Assembly: GCA_027442615.1 (NCBI GenBank)
Contig: DAIBBI010000041.1
Span: 18,753 to 82,752 of the forward strand
Direction: 5' to 3'
Length of the DNA stretch: 64,000 nt
From: JAJZRV01 sp027442615
Lineage (GTDB): Bacteria; Pseudomonadota; Gammaproteobacteria; Burkholderiales; Ferrovaceae
The notes beneath the pieces were generated by a model. It did not search any database, had not been told where the DNA came from, and was given only the letters and a program-made list of their open reading frames with translations. The position numbers were made by a program, and so were the translations under genes. Of the stretch, positions 23,498 to 32,261 are shown in pieces (position 1 is the stretch's first letter; each line of letters opens with the position of its first letter).

Positions 23498-25973
23498 CCT
23501 GCTCTCCTGGCGTTTTCTGCGACGCGACTGGCGGACCGGCGAGCTCCACCTCCTGGTGCTGGCCCTGCTCATTGCCGTGGCTGCCACCACCGCCATCGGT
23601 TTTTTCACCGATCGCCTGCAGCGCGCGATGCTGCATCAGTCGGCAGAACTGCTCGGCGCCGACATCGTGCTGCAAAGCCCCCGTCCCCTGGACGGAGCCC
23701 TGTTGGCGGAGGCGCGCAGGCGCGGCCTGCCCGAAACCGAAGTCCTGGAGTTTCCCAGCGTGGTGCTGCATGGCGAATCCGTGCAACTCTCCAGCATCCG
23801 TGCCGTAGAACCGGGCTATCCCCTGCGAGGCACGCTGCGTACCGCCACCACACCCGAGGGTGAGGCCACGGAAACCCGCGACTTGCCCGAGGTGGGCGAG
23901 GCATGGGTGGAAGCGCGCCTGCTGCCGCTTCTGCAGGCCCAAGTCGGCGACACCTTCACGCTCGGCCACCAGGTCTTGCGCATCTCGCGCCTCCTTGCCT
24001 TTGCACCCGGAGGTTCGGGTAATTTTGCGTCCCTATCCCCGGCCATCCTCATCCGCCGCACGGACGCCGAGCGCGCCGGGGTGCTGTCCGCGGGCAGCCG
24101 GGTGACCCACAGCGCCCAGTTTGCCGGAGAAACTGCCGCCCTTGCGGATTTCAAACGCTGGCTTGCTCCGCATCTGACACCCGGTGTGCAGTTGCGCGAC
24201 GTGCATGAAGGCCGGCCCGCCGTGGGTACGGCGCTGGATCGCACCGAACGCTACCTGGGTTTGGCGAGCCTTGCCACCGTGTTGCTTGCCGGTGTCGCCG
24301 TGGCCATGGGGGCGCGCCGCTATAGTGAGCGCCACTTCGACGTAAGCGCCATGCTGCGCTGTCTGGGCGCGTCGCAACGCGAGCTGGTCGGGCTCTACCT
24401 GCGCCAGTTGCTCCTGATCGGGCTGCTGGGCAGCGCTCTGGGCGTGGCACTGGGCTACGTGGCGCACCTCGGGCTGTTGCTGCTGCTTCGCAATCTCTTG
24501 CTGGAGACCTTGCCCCCGCCCGGACCTTGGCCCGCACTGCTGGGCTTTTTTACGGGGCTTTTGATGCTGGCGGGCTTCGCCCTGCCCCCGGTGCTACGTC
24601 TACGGCAGGTACCCGCCCTAAGGGTGTTGCGCCGCGAGTTGCTGCCGCTGCCGCTGCGCGCCTGGCTGGTGTATGGCGCAGCACTTGCCGCCATGAGTCT
24701 GCTGCTGTGGCGCTACACCGGCAATCCGGCACTGACGCTCACCGTTCTGAGCGGCACGCTCGCCGCACTGGTGGTTTTTGGGGGCCTTGCCTGGGCGCTG
24801 CTGCGTGGCAGCCGCGTGCTGGTCCGCGGGGTGGGTGCGTCATGGCGTTTCGGGCTGCAGACCTTGTTGCGCCACCCCACGCTTGCCATCGGCCAGATTC
24901 TGGCCTTTGGCACCGTGTTCATGGCCATGGCCCTGGTGGCCCTATTGCGCGGCGACCTCCTCGCCACCTGGCAATCCCAATTGCCGGCAGCGGCTCCAAA
25001 CCATTTCGTGATCAATGTGCTGCCCGACGAGGTCAGGCCCTTTGATGCCTTCCTGCGCGAGCACCACATCCAGGGCGCCGCCCTTTTTCCCATGGTGCGC
25101 GGACGGCTTGCTGCCGTAAACGGCGTGCCGGTGGACAAGCGCCCCGACTACAACGGGGACGAAACCACGCGACGCGAACTGAACCTTACCTGGAGCAGCG
25201 CCCTGCCACAGGACAACGCCCTGGTGGCCGGACGCTGGTGGACACCCCGGGATTCGGGGCAACCCGGGGTGTCGGTGGAAGAGGGGCTGGCGACGAGGCT
25301 GGGTATTGCGTTGGGCGATACCCTCACCTTTGACTTCGGCGGGAGCGAACCCCTGACCGTCACCGCGACGAGCCTGCGCAAGGTGCAGTGGGATTCCTTC
25401 AAGCCAAATTTTTTCATGATTTTTCCGCCCGGAGTGATCGAGCGCTATCCCGCCACCTATATCACAAGCTTCTACCTGCCCCCCACCGAGCGCACGCTCA
25501 TGGCGCAGTTGGTGCACCGCTTTCCCGCAGCCACGGTCATCGATCTCGCCCCCCTCATGGACCAGGTGCGCCAGATCCTTGCCCAGGTCACGCTTGCCGT
25601 GGAATATGTACTGGTGGGGGTATTGCTGGCGGGCTTCGCCGTGCTCCATGCCGCCTTGCAGTCAAGCCTGGATGAGCGCCTTTACGAGGGTGCCCTGCTG
25701 CGCACCCTGGGGGCAAGTCGGCGCCAGCTGCGCGCCGGGCATCTTGCCGAATACGCACTCCTGGGGCTGCTTGCAGGCCTCTTTGCCGCCGCCAGCGCCG
25801 AGTTCATTGCCTGGCTGCTCTACACCCGCGTATTCCACCTGCCCTCCCATTTCCAGTGGCCGCTATGGTTGCTGCTGCCCCCCGCCGGCGCACTGCTGGT
25901 GGGTGCCGCAGGCTTCTGGGGGACGCGGCGCGTGGTGGACCATAGCCCGCTCGTGGTACTGCGAGGGCTGTAA
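23487..25973 (+). CDS. ybbP: ABC transporter permease YbbP (FtsX-like)
   Basis: This 828-residue permease has an N-terminal membrane helix, a large periplasmic domain and two FtsX domains, seen as helix clusters around residues 255-480 and 690-828. Both contain the loop motif MLRCLGASQREL or LLRTLGASRRQL. That layout is typical of YbbP. With YbbA it forms a probable lipid or lysophospholipid-related export system, and the divergent tesA supports a lipid role. Confidence 0.9.
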   Translation: MNINLLSWRFLRRDWRTGELHLLVLALLIAVAATTAIGFFTDRLQRAMLHQSAELLGADIVLQSPRPLDGALLAEARRRGLPETEVLEFPSVVLHGESVQLSSIRAVEPGYPLRGTLRTATTPEGEATETRDLPEVGEAWVEARLLPLLQAQVGDTFTLGHQVLRISRLLAFAPGGSGNFASLSPAILIRRTDAERAGVLSAGSRVTHSAQFAGETAALADFKRWLAPHLTPGVQLRDVHEGRPAVGTALDRTERYLGLASLATVLLAGVAVAMGARRYSERHFDVSAMLRCLGASQRELVGLYLRQLLLIGLLGSALGVALGYVAHLGLLLLLRNLLLETLPPPGPWPALLGFFTGLLMLAGFALPPVLRLRQVPALRVLRRELLPLPLRAWLVYGAALAAMSLLLWRYTGNPALTLTVLSGTLAALVVFGGLAWALLRGSRVLVRGVGASWRFGLQTLLRHPTLAIGQILAFGTVFMAMALVALLRGDLLATWQSQLPAAAPNHFVINVLPDEVRPFDAFLREHHIQGAALFPMVRGRLAAVNGVPVDKRPDYNGDETTRRELNLTWSSALPQDNALVAGRWWTPRDSGQPGVSVEEGLATRLGIALGDTLTFDFGGSEPLTVTATSLRKVQWDSFKPNFFMIFPPGVIERYPATYITSFYLPPTERTLMAQLVHRFPAATVIDLAPLMDQVRQILAQVTLAVEYVLVGVLLAGFAVLHAALQSSLDERLYEGALLRTLGASRRQLRAGHLAEYALLGLLAGLFAAASAEFIAWLLYTRVFHLPSHFQWPLWLLLPPAGALLVGAAGFWGTRRVVDHSPLVVLRGL

Positions 25974-26084
25974 ACCGACCGCCTGGGCCTCGTCAAATGA
26001 TGGGTTCACCCGCAATTCAGGTGTATGCTGACCGTGCAGTTTGAGCGTATTGTCCATAACGAAAACGCTTCGGGGGGGGAGATC

Positions 26085-26444
26085 ATGAACATATCGAAGT
26101 TGGGGGGCGCTTGTTTCGCGGTGCTGGGGATGTCGCTGAGCAGCATGATTTGGGCTGCCGATACGGGATCACTCACCATCATTTCACCCAAGGCGGGGAC
26201 CGTGCTGCAAAGCGGAAGCGAAAGCAAGCTTGAGTACAACCTGCACTTGAGCCAGAACGGCAGCCACCTGCATGTCTACGTAGACGACGGCAATCCCATC
26301 ATCGTGCGCAACGTCAGCGGCTGCCCCTGCAGCATGACCCTGCCGGCCCTGTCGCCGGGCAAGCACACCATCGTCATCAAGGAAGCCACGGCAGGCCACA
26401 GCCCCACCGGGGTGGAGAGTTCCGTCACCGTCACAGCCAAATAG
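26085..26444 (+). CDS. Small exported protein with His and CPC motifs, unknown function
   Basis: This 119-residue protein starts MNISKLGGACFAVLGMSLSSMIWAAD, a clear signal peptide, after a strong G-rich ribosome site. The mature part looks like one immunoglobulin-type beta-sandwich: ISPKAGTVLQSGSE, HLHVYVDDGNPIIV, SGCPCSMTLPALSPGKHTIVI and AGHSPTG. The CPC pair and four His residues could bind a metal. I recognise no named family with confidence. The gene is 6 bases from a membrane-protein gene and faces a pseudoazurin gene, which makes a copper or redox link plausible. Confidence 0.7.
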   Translation: MNISKLGGACFAVLGMSLSSMIWAADTGSLTIISPKAGTVLQSGSESKLEYNLHLSQNGSHLHVYVDDGNPIIVRNVSGCPCSMTLPALSPGKHTIVIKEATAGHSPTGVESSVTVTAK

Positions 26445-26450
26445 GACCCG

Positions 26451-26828
26451 GTGCAAAACCTGATCTATGCCCTGATTCAGGTGGGTCACAACTTCGGGGC
26501 CACCGCGATTGTGGCAGTGGCGGCCTACGGCGCCTGGTGTGTTGGCGGCAGGCGCGCGCGTCGTACGGCGCTGTTGCTTGCCGCGCTGTGGGCGCTGCAG
26601 GCCTTCACCGGCGCCTTGTTTGGTACCGCCACCTATCTTTTTGACCACCACCTGCCGGATATCCACGGGGTGGCGGTGAAAGCGCTTTTCATCAAGATGG
26701 GCTGCGCCGTGCTGGGCCTTGCCCTGGCGCTGTATTCCGCAAAGTCAGGTCGCCCCCTGTGGGGTTTCTCGCTCCTGCTGGGACTGACCGCCCTGGGCTC
26801 GGCCGCATTTCTGCGCTGGTTTTCCTGA
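26451..26828 (+). CDS. Four-helix membrane protein, unknown function
   Basis: This 125-residue hydrophobic protein begins at a GTG six bases after the previous stop. It has four predicted helices. His residues occur in helix 1 (IQVGHNFGAT) and between helices 2 and 3 (FDHHLPDIHG), an arrangement seen in small cytochrome- or copper-handling membrane proteins, though no CxxC or heme motif is present. It probably works with the small exported protein encoded upstream. Confidence 0.65.
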   Translation: MQNLIYALIQVGHNFGATAIVAVAAYGAWCVGGRRARRTALLLAALWALQAFTGALFGTATYLFDHHLPDIHGVAVKALFIKMGCAVLGLALALYSAKSGRPLWGFSLLLGLTALGSAAFLRWFS

Positions 26829-26849
26829 GGGCGGCCTTGCCGGGCCTCC

Positions 26850-27296
26850 TTACTTGACCATGGCCAGGGCCTTGGCATAGCGGTCCTTGCCCACGGCCAT
26901 CTTGGCGGATTCCTCTGCTGCCTTCTTTTTGGCTTCCTCAAGGTTGACCGGCTTGCCCGCCTGGATCACGGCCACCATGCCCATGGTTTTATGCATGTCG
27001 CATTCCACGAGATACACCCCCTGCTTTTCGATCTTGACCGAGATTTCCGTATCCGGCTGCGCGCGCCAGGGCTTGGCCCCTTCCGGCACCAAAATCGAAA
27101 TACTGGTATGGCCCGCTTTTTGCATGGGCTTGAACGTGACCGTGTCGCCCACCTTGACCTTCACGAACATGGGCTCGAACACCAGCGGCTGGTTATCCGT
27201 GCCCTGGGTGAGCATCTTCACCAGAATGTCCGCCGCACCGGCACCCATGGAAGCGGATGCCAGGACCAACAGGGCTGCAATTTGAAGCTGTCGCAT
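26850..27296 (-). CDS. Pseudoazurin-like type I copper protein
   Basis: This 148-residue periplasmic electron carrier has a signal peptide ending AGAAD. Blue-copper ligands are visible: His in QKAGHTSI and the C-xx-H-xxxx-M set in VECDMHKTMGM. The lysine-rich C-terminus (EEAKKKAAEES) matches pseudoazurins, which donate electrons to nitrite or nitrous oxide reductases and peroxidases. None of those enzymes is in this window. ATG 27296 follows GAGGGGGAGA. It is convergent with the small membrane-protein gene. Confidence 0.88.
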   Translation of the reverse strand: MRQLQIAALLVLASASMGAGAADILVKMLTQGTDNQPLVFEPMFVKVKVGDTVTFKPMQKAGHTSISILVPEGAKPWRAQPDTEISVKIEKQGVYLVECDMHKTMGMVAVIQAGKPVNLEEAKKKAAEESAKMAVGKDRYAKALAMVK

Positions 27297-27368
27297 GATC
27301 ATCTCCCCCTCACCGTCACAATGATTGCAGTTAGACCGTTCAGGGCAGGGGGTGTTCCTGGGAATTTT

Positions 27369-27383
27369 GGGGACAGACCTCAT
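27369..27383 (+). repeat. Single repeat half-site, copy 4
   Basis: GGGGACAGACCTCAT lies between the pseudoazurin and mtnA genes, both on the minus strand. No complementary half-site follows within 100 bases, so this is a solitary arm. Confidence 0.8.
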
Positions 27384-27414
27384 TTCTCCCGGTAGCGCAT
27401 GGCGCTGAAGCGCG

Positions 27415-28458
27415 CTACACCAGGGTTCTGAATGCCGCCAGTCTGGACCGGTCCGGGGCCAGCACCACGCCCTGCTCGGTGATGAGTGCGCTCACCAGCC
27501 CGGCCGGCGTGACGTCAAACGCGGGATTGCAAACCTGCACGCCGGATGGGGCCCAGCGGCATTCCCCAAATCCCAGCACTTCTTCGGGATTGCGCTCCTC
27601 GATGGGTATCGCGGCCCCGGAGTCCAGGGTCCAGTCGAAGGTGGACAACGGCGCGGCCACATAAAACGGGATCTCGTGGCGACGCGCCAGCACGGCCACC
27701 ATGTAGGTGCCGATCTTGTTCGCCACGTCACCGTTGGCCGCCACCCGGTCGGCGCCCACCACCACGGCATCCACGGCACCCTGCTGCATCATGTGTCCCG
27801 CCATGCTGTCCGTGATGAGCGTGACGGGAATGTTCTCCTGCATGAGCTCCCAGGCCGTCAGTCGCGCCCCTTGTAGAACGGGTCGGGTTTCGTCGGCCAG
27901 CACCGAGATTTTCTTGCCCATCGCCACCGCCGAACGGATCACCCCCAGTGCGGTACCGTGTCCTGCGGTAGCCAGCGCTCCGGCGTTGCAGTGGGTCAGC
28001 ACCCGGGCTTCCTGGGGCAGGAGCGCTGCACCATGAGCCCCCAGGTCCTGATTGATGCGCACATCCTCTGTACGGATGGCATGCGCCTCTGCGAGCAGCC
28101 GTCGCGCCACGGTTGCAGGAGCATTGCCATCACAGGCGGCCCAGAGCGTACGCATGCGCTGCAATGCCCAGAACAGGTTGACCGCAGTAGGCCGGCTTGC
28201 CGCCAGAACCTCAAACCCATGCTCCATTTCAGCAGCAAATCCGGCTTGCGGTTGGGCGGCATGGTGCAACGCCTGCAGGGCCACCCCATAGGCTGCTGCC
28301 ACACCGATGGCCGGCGCACCGCGCACCACCAGGGAGCGAATCGCCTGCGCCACCGGCTCCGCAGAATCGCAGGCCACATAACAAATCGTCGCAGGCAGTT
28401 TGCGCTGGTCCAGCAGCTCCAGCCGGCCCTCACGCCAGCGCAGGGTTTCCATGATCAT
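27415..28458 (-). CDS. mtnA: S-methyl-5-thioribose-1-phosphate isomerase MtnA
   Basis: This 347-residue enzyme converts methylthioribose-1-phosphate to methylthioribulose-1-phosphate in methionine salvage. Family motifs include RSLVVRGAPAIGVAAAYG, THCNAGALATAGHGTALG (catalytic Cys), GADRVAANGDVANKIGT (catalytic Asp) and IPIEERNPEEV. Two in-frame ATGs (28458 and 28452) are possible. It lies 7 bases after apt on the minus strand, so the salvage genes form one unit. Confidence 0.93.
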   Translation of the reverse strand: MIMETLRWREGRLELLDQRKLPATICYVACDSAEPVAQAIRSLVVRGAPAIGVAAAYGVALQALHHAAQPQAGFAAEMEHGFEVLAASRPTAVNLFWALQRMRTLWAACDGNAPATVARRLLAEAHAIRTEDVRINQDLGAHGAALLPQEARVLTHCNAGALATAGHGTALGVIRSAVAMGKKISVLADETRPVLQGARLTAWELMQENIPVTLITDSMAGHMMQQGAVDAVVVGADRVAANGDVANKIGTYMVAVLARRHEIPFYVAAPLSTFDWTLDSGAAIPIEERNPEEVLGFGECRWAPSGVQVCNPAFDVTPAGLVSALITEQGVVLAPDRSRLAAFRTLV

Positions 28459-28465
28459 GACGGGG

Positions 28466-28993
28466 CTAGTCCCCCTCGAAGGTGCTGAGCGCAAACAGGG
28501 GCACCCCAAGTTTTTCCAGGCGGGCTCGCCCGCCCACGTCCGGCAGGTCAATGGCTACGGCGCATTCCACAATCTCGCCGCCCATGCGACGGATCAGGAT
28601 CACGGCCGCCTCGGCCGTGCCGCCCGTGGCGATCAGGTCATCCACCAGCAGCACGCGCTCACCCGCGGCGATGGCATCCGTATGCATTTCGATCCGGTCG
28701 GTGCCGTATTCCAGCGTGTAATCCTGGCCCACCGTCGCAGCCGGCAGCTTGCCCTTCTTGCGCAAGGGTACAAAGCCCACACCCAGGGCATAGGCCAGCG
28801 GCGCCCCCAGAATGAAGCCGCGCGATTCGATTGCCGCCACCTTGTCGATTTTGATGGCACTGTAACGCTTGACCAGTTCCTGCACGGTCAGGCGAAGCCC
28901 CACCGGGTCCTGCAGCAGCGGGGTGATGTCGCGAAACAGTATGCCCTGGCGGGGGTAGTGCGGAATGGTGCGGATCAGGGATTTGATGGGCAT
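28466..28993 (-). CDS. apt: Adenine phosphoribosyltransferase
   Basis: This 175-residue enzyme makes AMP from adenine and PRPP. The PRPP loop is VLLVDDLIATGGTAEAA, preceded by the family segments IPHYPRQGILFRDITPLL and AIESRGFILGAPLA. It takes up the adenine released by MTA phosphorylase, whose gene (29941-30819) is in the same run. Length is normal for the family. Confidence 0.95.
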   Translation of the reverse strand: MPIKSLIRTIPHYPRQGILFRDITPLLQDPVGLRLTVQELVKRYSAIKIDKVAAIESRGFILGAPLAYALGVGFVPLRKKGKLPAATVGQDYTLEYGTDRIEMHTDAIAAGERVLLVDDLIATGGTAEAAVILIRRMGGEIVECAVAIDLPDVGGRARLEKLGVPLFALSTFEGD

Positions 28994-29012
28994 GATCTGT
29001 CTGTCCGGGGTC

Positions 29013-29915
29013 TTACTGCCCAGGCTGTAACAGGCGCACGATCTGCTGATGGATTTCTCCCCTGGGAGACATCATGTCGTTGAGGATCGTGTAATGATTG
29101 GCGCCAGGAATTTCTGCATACACCACCGGCATTCCGGCGGCCACGCGCGCCTGGGCATATTCCCTGGTCTGGCGGCGCATCTCCGGCAATTCAGCAGTAC
29201 CGGAAAATAGCGCCAGGAGCTTGGCCGTGCCCGGCAATTGCCGCATGGGAGAGTTGCGCTCGGCAGTGGCCTCATCCATGTGCAGTTTGTCGTTGATGTA
29301 GGATTTGAGCAGCGGCTTCAATTCGAAGATGCCACTGATGGACACCCCGCCGCGCAGCAACGGATCGTCCAGCACCATGGCGGCAAGATGGCCACCGGAA
29401 GACCAGCCGGACACCACCACGCGATGGGGATCTCCACCGAGTTCCGGCAAATGCTGCGCAAGGTAGCGGATGGCGAGGCGGCTGTCTGCCACGATTTCAT
29501 CCATGGTGGCCTCGGGTCCCAGCGGGTAGCCCACCATGGCCACGCTGATGCCTTCCTTCAGAAAACTGCTCGCCAGAAAGGCAAAATCGTCCTTGGAGCG
29601 CATCTGCCAGAACCCGCCGTGGATGAACACCAGCACCGGCGTGTTGGCGCCCGCTGAAAAATAATCGATGCGGTCCCGCATCCCCGGCCCGTAAACCAGA
29701 TCCAGATGCTGGGGATGTTGGGCCCGCAGCGCCTTGCTCTGCTCCACCCAGGCATTGAACATCTCCCTGCTTTCCGGCACGGCCTGGGAATTGTTGTAGG
29801 CCCGATCCAGGGTGGCCCGGTCCATGGTCTCCCAGGGAGCCTGCGTATCTGCTGCCTGGAGTCCGGTCAGGCCCAAGGTGCAGAGCAATGTCAGTGCAAT
29901 CTTCTTCGATGTCAT
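29013..29915 (-). CDS. Secreted alpha/beta hydrolase, kynurenine formamidase-like
   Basis: This 300-residue protein starts MTSKKIALTLLCTLGLTGLQAAD, a signal peptide. The fold shows the oxyanion HGGFW motif (residues about 99-103), the nucleophile Ser in VSGWSSGGHLAA and a C-terminal His in PGANHYTIL. This combination is typical of arylformamidase-like and carboxylesterase-like hydrolases. Export makes a role in tryptophan catabolism unlikely. It lies between apt and mtnP on the same strand, but the intergenic spaces do not force a functional link. Confidence 0.8.
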   Translation of the reverse strand: MTSKKIALTLLCTLGLTGLQAADTQAPWETMDRATLDRAYNNSQAVPESREMFNAWVEQSKALRAQHPQHLDLVYGPGMRDRIDYFSAGANTPVLVFIHGGFWQMRSKDDFAFLASSFLKEGISVAMVGYPLGPEATMDEIVADSRLAIRYLAQHLPELGGDPHRVVVSGWSSGGHLAAMVLDDPLLRGGVSISGIFELKPLLKSYINDKLHMDEATAERNSPMRQLPGTAKLLALFSGTAELPEMRRQTREYAQARVAAGMPVVYAEIPGANHYTILNDMMSPRGEIHQQIVRLLQPGQ

Positions 29916-29940
29916 GGTCGTTCTCCTCAGTGCGGATCAG

Positions 29941-30819
29941 TCATTTGATCGGTGTTTGTTTCAACACGCGCCCAGCTACCGCGTCCAGGCGCGCCAACAG
30001 TTCCGGGTCGCGCGCCGCGGGAGCCGTCAGCACGGCATGATCCAGCGCCCGACGACAGGTGCAGGCAGACGCTCCGGCATCAGCGCCCACGACAGGGATG
30101 GCATGCCCCATCAGGGCGCGCATCTGTTCGGTGTTGTCCGTAATCGTGTTCAGGATTTCCTCCACGGATACCGCGCCATGGTTGGGATGCCAGCAATCAT
30201 AATCCGTCACCATGGCGATGGTGGCATAACAGAGCTCTGCTTCGCGCGCAAGCCTGGCCTCGGGGAGATTCGTCATGCCAATGACGTCCGCCCCCCAGCT
30301 ACGATAGAGCCGGGACTCGGCCAGCGTGGAGAATTGGGGACCTTCCATCACCACATACGTCCCTCCGCGCACGACACGGATGCCCGCGCGCCCGGCAGCA
30401 GCCCCCACATGCCCTCCCAGCCTCGCACAGACCGGATGGGCCATGGAAACGTGGGCCACGCATCCCGTGCCAAAAAAGGAAGAGGCCCGGGCCACCGTGC
30501 GGTCGATGAACTGGTCCACGATCACGAAGGTGCCCGGCGCGAGATCCTCGCGCAACGAGCCCACGGCGCTCACCGAGAGAATTTCGGTTACCCCCGCACG
30601 CTTCATTGCATCGATGTTGGCGCGGTAGTTGATCTCGGAGGGCGGAATGCGGTGCCCGCGGCCGTGGCGCAGCAGGAACACCAGTTCCTGTCCGCCCAGG
30701 CGCCCAAAGAGGAGTGCGTCCGAAGGTGCGCCGAAGGGGGACCGGATTTCAACCCAGCGGGTGTCGCTCAACCCCGCCATGTCGTAGATGCCGCTGCCAC
30801 CCAGGATGCCGAGGGTCAT
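29941..30819 (-). CDS. mtnP: S-methyl-5'-thioadenosine phosphorylase
   Basis: This 292-residue nucleoside phosphorylase splits methylthioadenosine to adenine and methylthioribose-1-phosphate. Motifs are MTLGILGGSGIYDM, RHGRGHRIPPSEINYRANI, YVVMEGPQFSTLAES and TDYDCWHPNHGAVSV. The DYDCW segment has the two Asp residues associated with adenine specificity, which argues against inosine-type enzymes. ATG 30819 gives the normal start MTLGIL. With mtnA and apt it supports MTA salvage. Confidence 0.92.
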   Translation of the reverse strand: MTLGILGGSGIYDMAGLSDTRWVEIRSPFGAPSDALLFGRLGGQELVFLLRHGRGHRIPPSEINYRANIDAMKRAGVTEILSVSAVGSLREDLAPGTFVIVDQFIDRTVARASSFFGTGCVAHVSMAHPVCARLGGHVGAAAGRAGIRVVRGGTYVVMEGPQFSTLAESRLYRSWGADVIGMTNLPEARLAREAELCYATIAMVTDYDCWHPNHGAVSVEEILNTITDNTEQMRALMGHAIPVVGADAGASACTCRRALDHAVLTAPAARDPELLARLDAVAGRVLKQTPIK

Positions 30820-30830
30820 GATGGCACGGC

Positions 30831-31157
30831 CTAGCGCAGCGCCGAATAGGCGGTGGGGACCAGAATCTGGTTTTCGATGCGCTCCACGATGATGCCATCG
30901 GCCTCCGTCTGGGCCCGTTTTGCAATCCATTCCGGATCGGACTGGAACGCATTCCATTTCGCTTCGCGTTCCGCGAGGCTCTCCCACTGCAACAGATAGG
31001 TCAGCGTCTGGTTGCTGGGGCCCACCAGGGTGGTCCAGAACCCCACCTGTTTGATGGCGTATTTATCCCACATTTTCAGGGTGGTTTGCTCAAAGCGGGC
31101 ATTCAATGCGGGCAGGCGGCCCGGGGCACAGTAATAGATTCTCAGTTCATGGATCAT
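30831..31157 (-). CDS. NIPSNAP-family protein
   Basis: This 108-residue ferredoxin-like-fold protein begins MIHELRIYYCAPGRLPALNARF and continues KQVGFWTTLVGPSNQTLTYLLQWESLAER, the NIPSNAP pattern. The biochemical role of bacterial members is unknown. It overlaps the end of the Kir channel gene upstream by 11 bases and ends 11 bases before mtnP, so all may be transcribed together. Confidence 0.85.
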   Translation of the reverse strand: MIHELRIYYCAPGRLPALNARFEQTTLKMWDKYAIKQVGFWTTLVGPSNQTLTYLLQWESLAEREAKWNAFQSDPEWIAKRAQTEADGIIVERIENQILVPTAYSALR

Positions 31158-32046
31158 GCGGTTGCTCCGTAGGCTGTGGTACAGGTTTGATGTCATGAAA
31201 GCGCGTCATGTTGACGATGCGCTCCCCCTCTGGCGTCTCGCTGATGATGTCCACGAAATGGGCATCGAAGACAATATCCTTGGCCTCATAGTTGTGGCTG
31301 GCATAGACGGTGGCGGCCATGGTTTCGTCATGGCCGCTTACAGAGACGGTAATGCGCGGTCGATGGGCCGCGATTTCTGCCGCGCTCCGCCCAAAAAACG
31401 GGCTTCCTTCATCGATGGGATGAATGAGCGTCCAGGTCATGGCAAACACAGGGGTGCGCCGGCGAAGCAGGTGCAGGTCGTGAATGCGTACGAAGTGCTC
31501 GCCTTCTGCATTGACCTCCAGACGCAGCAGCGACAGGGTTGCCGTGGCTTCCACGATGCGGTTGTGACGCTCGTTGGCCATGCGCAGCATCAGGGCGCGT
31601 TTTCCTTCAAAGTCCCGAATCAGCACATGCTGGCTGAACAGGATGCGTGCCGTGGGTTTTGAGAATCGCGCAAATACCAGCCCCGTAATCACCGCCACCC
31701 CCACCATGCCCGTAAGGCTTTCGATGGTGGCCAGAATGTGGCCCGCCAGGGTTGCCGGGGACATCACGCCATAGCCCACCGTTGCCAGGGTTTCGGCACT
31801 GAAGAAAAAATAGTCCAGAAACACGCCTTCATGGACGTTGGCTACGCTGCCCGGCATCAGCCAGTACAGCGCTCCAAACGCCAGGTTCAGAACGATGAAT
31901 GCCAACACCAGGGCCAGAAAAAACCCGGGCCAGGTCAGCGTCAACACCAGGTGGTAGGGGTCCCTTAACCGGCTATGGCTCCCGCCATGGGTCAGTATTC
32001 TGGTGTCGCCCACGTGCAGGGTGCGGATGGGTTTTCTTTTCGGCAT
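31147..32046 (-). CDS. Inward-rectifier potassium channel (KirBac type)
   Basis: This 299-residue channel has an N-terminal slide-helix region, TM1 (FFLALVLAFIVLNLAFGALYWL), a pore helix and selectivity filter TVGYG, TM2 (GMVGVAVITGLVFARFSKP) and a C-terminal immunoglobulin-like cytoplasmic domain with FAMTWTLIHPIDEGSPF. Order and length fit KirBac. It lies at the start of a minus-strand run and is divergent from the tRNA-Met gene. Confidence 0.93.
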   Translation of the reverse strand: MPKRKPIRTLHVGDTRILTHGGSHSRLRDPYHLVLTLTWPGFFLALVLAFIVLNLAFGALYWLMPGSVANVHEGVFLDYFFFSAETLATVGYGVMSPATLAGHILATIESLTGMVGVAVITGLVFARFSKPTARILFSQHVLIRDFEGKRALMLRMANERHNRIVEATATLSLLRLEVNAEGEHFVRIHDLHLLRRRTPVFAMTWTLIHPIDEGSPFFGRSAAEIAAHRPRITVSVSGHDETMAATVYASHNYEAKDIVFDAHFVDIISETPEGERIVNMTRFHDIKPVPQPTEQPHDP

Positions 32047-32080
32047 GATCGTTGAGTGCTGATTGCGAAATTATCGCAGA

Positions 32081-32109
32081 TTGAAGAACAATGCCACATC
32101 ATTTATAAT
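32081..32109 (+). promoter_or_regulatory. Sigma-70 promoter of tRNA-Met
   Basis: TTGAAG (32081-32086) and TATAAT (32104-32109) are 17 bases apart. The -10 box ends 9 bases before the first base of the tRNA. This is the best consensus-like promoter in the window. Confidence 0.85.
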
Positions 32110-32118
32110 GGCCGGCTT

Positions 32119-32195
<77 letters not shown>

Positions 32196-32210
32196 AATTC
32201 TTGCCGGTGA

Positions 32211-32245
32211 CAGGGGACAGACCTCAATTTGAGGTCTGTCCCCTG
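32211..32245. repeat. Perfect palindromic repeat after tRNA-Met, copy 5
   Basis: CAGGGGACAGACCTCAA (32211-32227) and its exact complement (32229-32245) flank a single T. The 17-bp hairpin lies 15 bases after the tRNA and 16 bases before dsbB. It could stop tRNA transcription from running into dsbB or help processing, although no T-tract follows. Confidence 0.92.
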
Positions 32246-32261
32246 TGGTATCCTCGCCACC

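Noticed and set aside
27392..27418. GTAGCGC...GCGCTAC inverted repeat at the mtnA stop, reminiscent of classical GTAG-type REPs
   Set aside because: Only one copy was seen, with imperfect spacing and no T-tract. It is compatible with chance in GC-rich coding DNA.
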